Notes under the pieces: generated by a model | Told to the model about the DNA's origin: nothing | The model's database searches: none | Seen by the model: only the letters and a program-made list of their open reading frames with translations | Program-made: the position numbers and the translations under genes | Assembly: GCA_963665765.1 (NCBI GenBank) | Contig: OY762464.1 | Coordinates: 2,666,001-2,730,000 of the forward strand | DNA from: Bin76 sp963665765 | GTDB taxonomy: Bacteria > Actinomycetota > Acidimicrobiia > Spongiisociales > ZC4RG35 | Length of the DNA stretch: 64,000 bases | Reading direction: 5' to 3' | Part shown: positions 60,276 to 64,000 of the stretch, piece after piece | Numbering within the stretch: the stretch's first letter is position 1 | Layout: each line of letters starts with the position of its first letter

Positions 60276-61304
60276 ATGCGTGGAAAACCGGCGGTTTGGA
60301 TAACCGGCATTGTCCTGGTCCTGGTGGCCTGCGGGGAGTCGAACCCCAACACCCTGACCATCATCAGTCACGATTCTTTTGCAGCGGGCGTCAGCGAACG
60401 GACCTTCGCTCCCTTCACGGCGGAAACCGGCGTCACGGTGAGGATCGTGCCGGCGGGAGACGCCGGGTCGCTGGTCAACCAGGCGATTCTGACCAGGGAC
60501 AATCCGTTGGCTGATGTGCTGTTCGGGGTGGACGACACTTTCCTGTCAAGGGCCTTGGACGCCGATATCTTTCGTCCCCATCGCTCCGAACTGCTGGACC
60601 GCACACCCGAGGACCTTCGTCCGGATGCCGAGAACCGGGTGACCCCCATCGACTTTGGGGACGTGTGTCTCAACTACGACCGGGAAGTCATCGCCGACGC
60701 GTCGGCGCCCCGCGGCCTGGCCGATCTGATCACCGAACCCTATCGTGGTCAGCTGGTGGTGGAGAGTCCCGCCACCTCCTCGCCGGGTCTGGCGTTCCTG
60801 CTAACCACCATCGCGGTGTTCGGGGAAGACGGCTGGCAGGACTACTGGCGGGCGTTGGTGGAAAACGACGTGGAGGTGGTGGCGGACTGGGACACCGCCT
60901 ATTACTCCTCCTTCACCCGGTACGGGGGCGACCGGCCCCTGGTGGTCTCCTATGCCTCCTCTCCGCCCGCCGAGGTTATCTTTTCCGATCCTCCCACCAA
61001 CGTGGCGCCCACCGGGGTGGTGGGGCAGGACTGCTACCGGCAGATCGAATTCGCCGGGGTTTTGAGGGGGACCGAGTTCCCCGAGGCGGCCGGCGAGCTG
61101 ATCGACTTTATGCTCTCGGTGGAATTTCAAGAGCAGATTCCTCTCACCTGGTTCGTGTTTCCGGCCAATGCCCAGACCCCTCTACCCCCCGAATTTGTCG
61201 AGCACACCGTCCTGCCCGACCAGCCCGTCTCGGTTGATCCGGCTCTGATAGACGCCCATCGTGAACGGTGGATCAAAGAGTGGACCGCTCTGGTGTTGGG
61301 GTAA
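60276..61304 (+). CDS. thiB: Thiamine ABC transporter substrate-binding protein
   Basis: The 342-residue product is a lipoprotein with lipobox L-V-A-C and the ThiB features S-H-D-S-F-A early, D-V-L-F-G-V-D-D, and D-W-D-T-A-Y-Y-S-S-F-T-R. It binds thiamine or its phosphates outside the membrane. GGAG precedes the ATG, and a TPP riboswitch controls it. It is followed 39 bases later by the permease gene. Confidence 0.93.
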   Translation: MRGKPAVWITGIVLVLVACGESNPNTLTIISHDSFAAGVSERTFAPFTAETGVTVRIVPAGDAGSLVNQAILTRDNPLADVLFGVDDTFLSRALDADIFRPHRSELLDRTPEDLRPDAENRVTPIDFGDVCLNYDREVIADASAPRGLADLITEPYRGQLVVESPATSSPGLAFLLTTIAVFGEDGWQDYWRALVENDVEVVADWDTAYYSSFTRYGGDRPLVVSYASSPPAEVIFSDPPTNVAPTGVVGQDCYRQIEFAGVLRGTEFPEAAGELIDFMLSVEFQEQIPLTWFVFPANAQTPLPPEFVEHTVLPDQPVSVDPALIDAHRERWIKEWTALVLG

Positions 61305-61343
61305 GGCACCTCATGCCGTGGTGGTTGACGGGAGGGGAGTCGG

Positions 61344-62918
61344 GTGCCTAGGAAGCGGATGACCTACCGTTGGCCGGCGGCGGGGGTGGCCGTGGTCTTT
61401 CTGGGCTATCTGTTCCTCTATCCCCTGGCCCGGATCCTGGGCCTGTCCCTGGGAGAGGCGGGAGCGTGGGGGGCGTTCGGCGAGGTGTTGGCCGACCCCG
61501 GAATGAGGGGCGCGCTGTGGTTCTCGGTGTGGCAGTCCGCCTGTTCGGTTGCTCTCACCCTGGTGGCGGCAACTCCCATCACGTGGGCGCTCTCCCGATT
61601 CTCATTTCCGGGTCGGTCCCTGGCCAGAGCCCTGGTCACCGCTCCCTTCGTGTTGCCGACCGTGGTGGTGGGATCGGCCTTTCTGGCGCTGGGTATGCAG
61701 GGAATCCGGGCGATTCTGGCGGCCCACGTCTTCTACAACCTGGCGGTGGTGGTGCGGACGGTGGGAGGAGTGTGGTCACGGATCGACCCTGGTTTGCTCG
61801 AGGCGGCGCGCACCTTGGGGGCCGCCCCCCGGCAGGTCTTTTGGCGAGTGGTTCTTCCCCTGTTGCGTCCCGCGGTGGCCGCTTCGTCCGCCATAGTGTT
61901 CCTGTTCACCTTCACATCCTTTGGGGTGGTGCTCATTCTGGGGGGTCTTCGTTACCGCACCCTGGAGGTGGAGATCTGGCAGCAGACAGTGGTGTTTTTG
62001 GATTTACCGGCCGCCGCCGCTCTGGCCGTCTTGCAGTTGGTGGGGGTAACGGGGGTGTTGGCCTGGTACTCCCGATACCAGGAACGCCGGTCGGTGGGAG
62101 TGGACTTGTCGCCGGAAAGCCGGAACCTGCTCCCTCTCTCCACCCCGGGCCGGAGATGGGGAGCAGGGGCGGCGGTGGGGGGAACTCTGGTCGCTCTCTC
62201 CGTTCCCCTGCTGATGCTGGTGGCCCGGTCGCTACGCGGCGGCGGGGTTGGCTGGCGTTTCCTGGTGGATCCCGGACTGTTGGCGGTTACCCCGGTTCGA
62301 GCAATGGCCAATTCCTTGTGGTACGCCTTGGCGACCGTCCTGATCGCGGTGACGGTGGGGCTGTGTGCTTCCACGGTGATCGTCTCCGGGAAAGGGCGAG
62401 CGTCCCGCTGGTTCGATGTCTTGTTGATGCTGCCCCTGGGCGCTTCGGCGGTGACGGTGGGGTTCGGCATGTTGGTGGCCCTGGATTGGCCGGTGGATCT
62501 GCGGGCTACGGTGGTGTTGGTGCCCCTGGCCCATGCCCTGGTCGCCACCCCCTTTGTGGTTCGGGCCGTGACCCCCATGTTGCGCTCGGTGGACACCGGA
62601 TTGCGGGAATCCGCTTCGGTTTTGGGCGCCTCTCCCTGGCGAGTTTTCCGGGAGGTCGATCTTCCCATCGCGGCCCGGGCCACCGCGGTGGGGGCAGGGT
62701 TTGCCGCCGCCATCTCTTTGGGCGAGTTCGGGGCCACCGCCTTCATAGCCCGTCCCGACACCATCACGGTTCCCGCCTTGATCTTTCGGCTGTTGGGACG
62801 TCCGGGAGCGGTCAGCTACGCCGGGGCCATGGCCATGGCGGTACTGCTGGCCGCCCTGGTGACGGGGTTGATCATGGTGGTGGATCGGGTCCGGCTGGGG
62901 GAGTTGGGGAGCTTTTGA
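61344..62918 (+). CDS. thiP: Thiamine ABC transporter permease
   Basis: The 524-residue product is a fused dimer of two permease halves with about twelve helices and two E-A-A-type loops (L-L-E-A-A-R-T-L-G-A-A-P and L-R-E-S-A-S-V-L-G-A-S-P), which contact the ATPase. This is the ThiP arrangement. It begins with GTG after GGGGAGTCGG. The ThiQ ATPase usually follows, but the next gene is unrelated, so an ATPase encoded elsewhere must be used. Confidence 0.9.
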   Translation: MPRKRMTYRWPAAGVAVVFLGYLFLYPLARILGLSLGEAGAWGAFGEVLADPGMRGALWFSVWQSACSVALTLVAATPITWALSRFSFPGRSLARALVTAPFVLPTVVVGSAFLALGMQGIRAILAAHVFYNLAVVVRTVGGVWSRIDPGLLEAARTLGAAPRQVFWRVVLPLLRPAVAASSAIVFLFTFTSFGVVLILGGLRYRTLEVEIWQQTVVFLDLPAAAALAVLQLVGVTGVLAWYSRYQERRSVGVDLSPESRNLLPLSTPGRRWGAGAAVGGTLVALSVPLLMLVARSLRGGGVGWRFLVDPGLLAVTPVRAMANSLWYALATVLIAVTVGLCASTVIVSGKGRASRWFDVLLMLPLGASAVTVGFGMLVALDWPVDLRATVVLVPLAHALVATPFVVRAVTPMLRSVDTGLRESASVLGASPWRVFREVDLPIAARATAVGAGFAAAISLGEFGATAFIARPDTITVPALIFRLLGRPGAVSYAGAMAMAVLLAALVTGLIMVVDRVRLGELGSF

Positions 62919-62937
62919 ACCCCCTGGGCATGTTCGA

Positions 62938-62960
62938 GGGCGGGTGGCGCCGCCCCGCCC
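62938..62960 (+). terminator. Possible terminator after thiP
   Basis: GGGCGGG (62938-62944) can pair with CCCGCCC (62954-62960) around a nine-base loop, 20 bases after the thiP stop. No T-run follows, so termination efficiency is doubtful. Confidence 0.3.
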
Positions 62961-63064
62961 CCAGCAGGTTGGTTCTCATCCAATCTTCAGGTGCCTCTCA
63001 GGTAAGGCTCAGGTCGGTTCCCAAGGGTTAATGGTGCATGACCGAGTAGCGAAAGGAGAAGGAC

Positions 63065-63538
63065 ATGCGCAAAGCAATTTTTGCCGGTGCGGTGGTGCTG
63101 GTGCTCAGCATTGGAGCGGTGGTGTTGGCGGACCATGGGGGAGGCCGGTTCGAGCGGGGAGACTCCACCGATGGGGAGCTCTTCGCCCATAAAGGCAGCA
63201 TCTTGGAGGAAGTTCTGGCGGAACTGGTGTCCGACGGCGCTCTTGCCCAGGTCCAGGTCGACGCCATCATGACTGCCCTGGGGGAGAAGCAAGCAGAGCT
63301 GGTGGAGGCTCGTGAGCAAGCCAAGGAGCAACTCCAGTCCTTCTGGGAGGACGACGTTCTAACCGAAGATGAGATCAATCGGCTTCCGTCGGCGGATCAC
63401 ATTCTGCAAATGGAGGGGGTTGCCCAAGCTCTGGAGGATGGGCAGATCACCCGTCAGGAATTGGCGCAGCTGCGTTCAGATGGCGATAGCGGTCACGGGC
63501 GCAAGGGATCACGAGACCATGGAGGTGAACGCCACTGA
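63065..63538 (+). CDS. Small secreted helical protein
   Basis: The 157-residue product has a signal peptide (about residues 1-22, ending in V-V-L-A). A helical, Gln- and Glu-rich domain follows with L-E-E-V-L-A-E-L-V-S-D-G and repeated Q-I-T-R-Q-E-L-A-type turns. It ends in a His/Gly-rich tail. AAAGGAG precedes the ATG. The helical pattern with D-G-A-L turns recalls periplasmic or extracellular repeat proteins of unknown function. A terminator follows, so it is a single-gene transcript. Confidence 0.7.
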   Translation: MRKAIFAGAVVLVLSIGAVVLADHGGGRFERGDSTDGELFAHKGSILEEVLAELVSDGALAQVQVDAIMTALGEKQAELVEAREQAKEQLQSFWEDDVLTEDEINRLPSADHILQMEGVAQALEDGQITRQELAQLRSDGDSGHGRKGSRDHGGERH

Positions 63539-63574
63539 GCACCGCCATTCCATTTGGCCCCGCCTAATCCGCAG

Positions 63575-63610
63575 ACGGGTCCCGGGGGCATTGATCCCGG
63601 GACCCGTTTT
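63575..63610 (+). terminator. Rho-independent terminator
   Basis: An 11-bp stem (ACGGGTCCCGG with CCGGGACCCGT) around an 11-base loop is followed by TTTT. It lies 36 bases after the stop of the secreted-protein gene. Confidence 0.88.
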
Positions 63611-63750
63611 GCTGTTCGGGGTCTGTCGGCTGCGGCTGTCCAACCAACGGACACCACGCCGCCACCCCGACGCCATCCCAACGCCGACCAGGCGGGGTTT
63701 ACTTGGGCGCCAATGATCGGGTATACTCTTGCGAGGCTGATAACCCCCCG

Positions 63751-63825
63751 AGGGGTGTAGCTCCAATTTGGCAGAGCGCCGGTCTCCAAAACCGGAGGTT
63801 GCGGGTTCGAGTCCCGCCACCCCTG
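63751..63825 (+). tRNA. tRNA-Trp (CCA)
   Basis: Acceptor stem AGGGGTG pairs with CACCCCT, D-stem GCTC with GAGC, anticodon stem CCGGT with ACCGG, and T-stem GCGGG with CCCGC. The loop CTCCAAA gives anticodon CCA for Trp. The 3' CCA end is not encoded. Position directly before secE is the common bacterial order. Confidence 0.97.
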
Positions 63826-63866
63826 CTTAACCGTCCCCATCGTCCCAACCCAAAGCACCGAATAAT

Positions 63867-64000
63867 ATGAACCGACAGATGCGTCGACTCGTGGAGCGCG
63901 AGGAGCGACGACAGAAAAAACAAGGTAAAGGCGGCCGTCAGCGGCGGGCTGATCAGGCCTTGTCGGCCCGCGGCAAGAGGAACGCCGGGTTGCCGCGTCC
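63867..64000 (+). CDS. secE: Protein translocase subunit SecE (5' part)
   Basis: The frame starts at ATG 63867 and is open to the window end. The visible 44 residues are a basic, Arg/Gln-rich N-terminal extension (M-N-R-Q-M-R-R-L-V-E-R-E-E-R-R), as in actinobacterial SecE. The membrane helix that would confirm it lies beyond the window. The call rests mainly on location 41 bases after tRNA-Trp and on the extension style. nusG and ribosomal-protein genes would be expected next. Confidence 0.75.
   Translation, partial: MNRQMRRLVEREERRQKKQGKGGRQRRADQALSARGKRNAGLPR

Noticed and set aside
61370..63031. A 553-codon plus-strand frame overlapping thiP
   Set aside because: It is a Gly/Arg-rich shadow in another frame; the thiP frame has membrane helices and permease motifs.

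Overview
The window looks like chromosomal DNA from a GC-rich actinobacterium, most plausibly an uncultured Acidimicrobiia-like lineage. The support is NucS mismatch endonuclease, the SCO1664 / DUF3090 / MSMEG_4193-phosphatase trio, the Nif3 / zinc-ribbon / RNase HI run, many GTG and TTG starts with 4-base stop/start overlaps, and tRNA-Trp just upstream of secE. The genus assignment is inference.

Layout. 0-9 kb is a cell-surface region: a membrane-anchored coiled-coil protein, two convergent paralogous proteins with S-layer-homology (SLH) repeats, and an SLH-anchored metzincin-type protease with a C-terminal RCC1-like repeat tail that is split by a frameshift. 9-15.4 kb is housekeeping: Nif3, zinc-ribbon protein, RNase HI, a membrane protein and a lipoprotein, then the opposing actinobacterial trio, then a hydratase. 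15.4-21.6 kb holds HPr, a DMT-type permease, a second coiled-coil gene flanked by an 89-bp direct repeat, and an opposing operon of inositol-phosphatase-like protein, COG4091-like dehydrogenase and PTS Enzyme I fused to an acylphosphatase domain. 21.6-28.5 kb is defence-like: McrB, McrC, a DUF4143 ATPase, two nucleotidyltransferase-like genes and the tail of a DUF1998-type helicase. 28.6-31.7 kb is a complete mannitol PTS operon (IIC, IIB, IIA, mannitol-1-phosphate dehydrogenase); with HPr and Enzyme I nearby, all PTS phosphorelay steps are encoded in this window. 33.9-36.6 kb is a decayed defence-like segment, with a broken nucleotidyltransferase and a HEPN-motif protein split over three frames.

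36.6-41.5 kb encodes a D-threonine-aldolase/D-serine-dehydratase-like enzyme, an acyl-CoA synthetase and two tandem DMT permeases. A P450 is divergent from a ten-gene catabolic operon at 43.0-53.1 kb: a TRAP transporter whose solute-binding protein carries two nearly identical domains in one chain, AtuA-like protein, DUF4387 protein, a UGSC-type selenoprotein read through an in-frame UGA, its conserved neighbour, acyl-CoA dehydrogenase, SDR and BKACE. This set suggests uptake and CoA-linked breakdown of an organic acid; the substrate cannot be read from sequence. An AbiE-like pair, a thiolase, another acyl-CoA dehydrogenase, a small mechanosensitive-type membrane protein and an M50 protease follow.

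59.3-64 kb contains an M20-peptidase remnant, nucS, a TPP riboswitch controlling thiB-thiP (no ATPase gene adjacent), a small secreted protein, a strong terminator, tRNA-Trp(CCA) and the beginning of secE. The most unusual items are the Enzyme I-acylphosphatase fusion, the tandem-domain TRAP binding protein, the UGA-recoded protein in a catabolic operon, and the SLH-metzincin-RCC1 surface protease.
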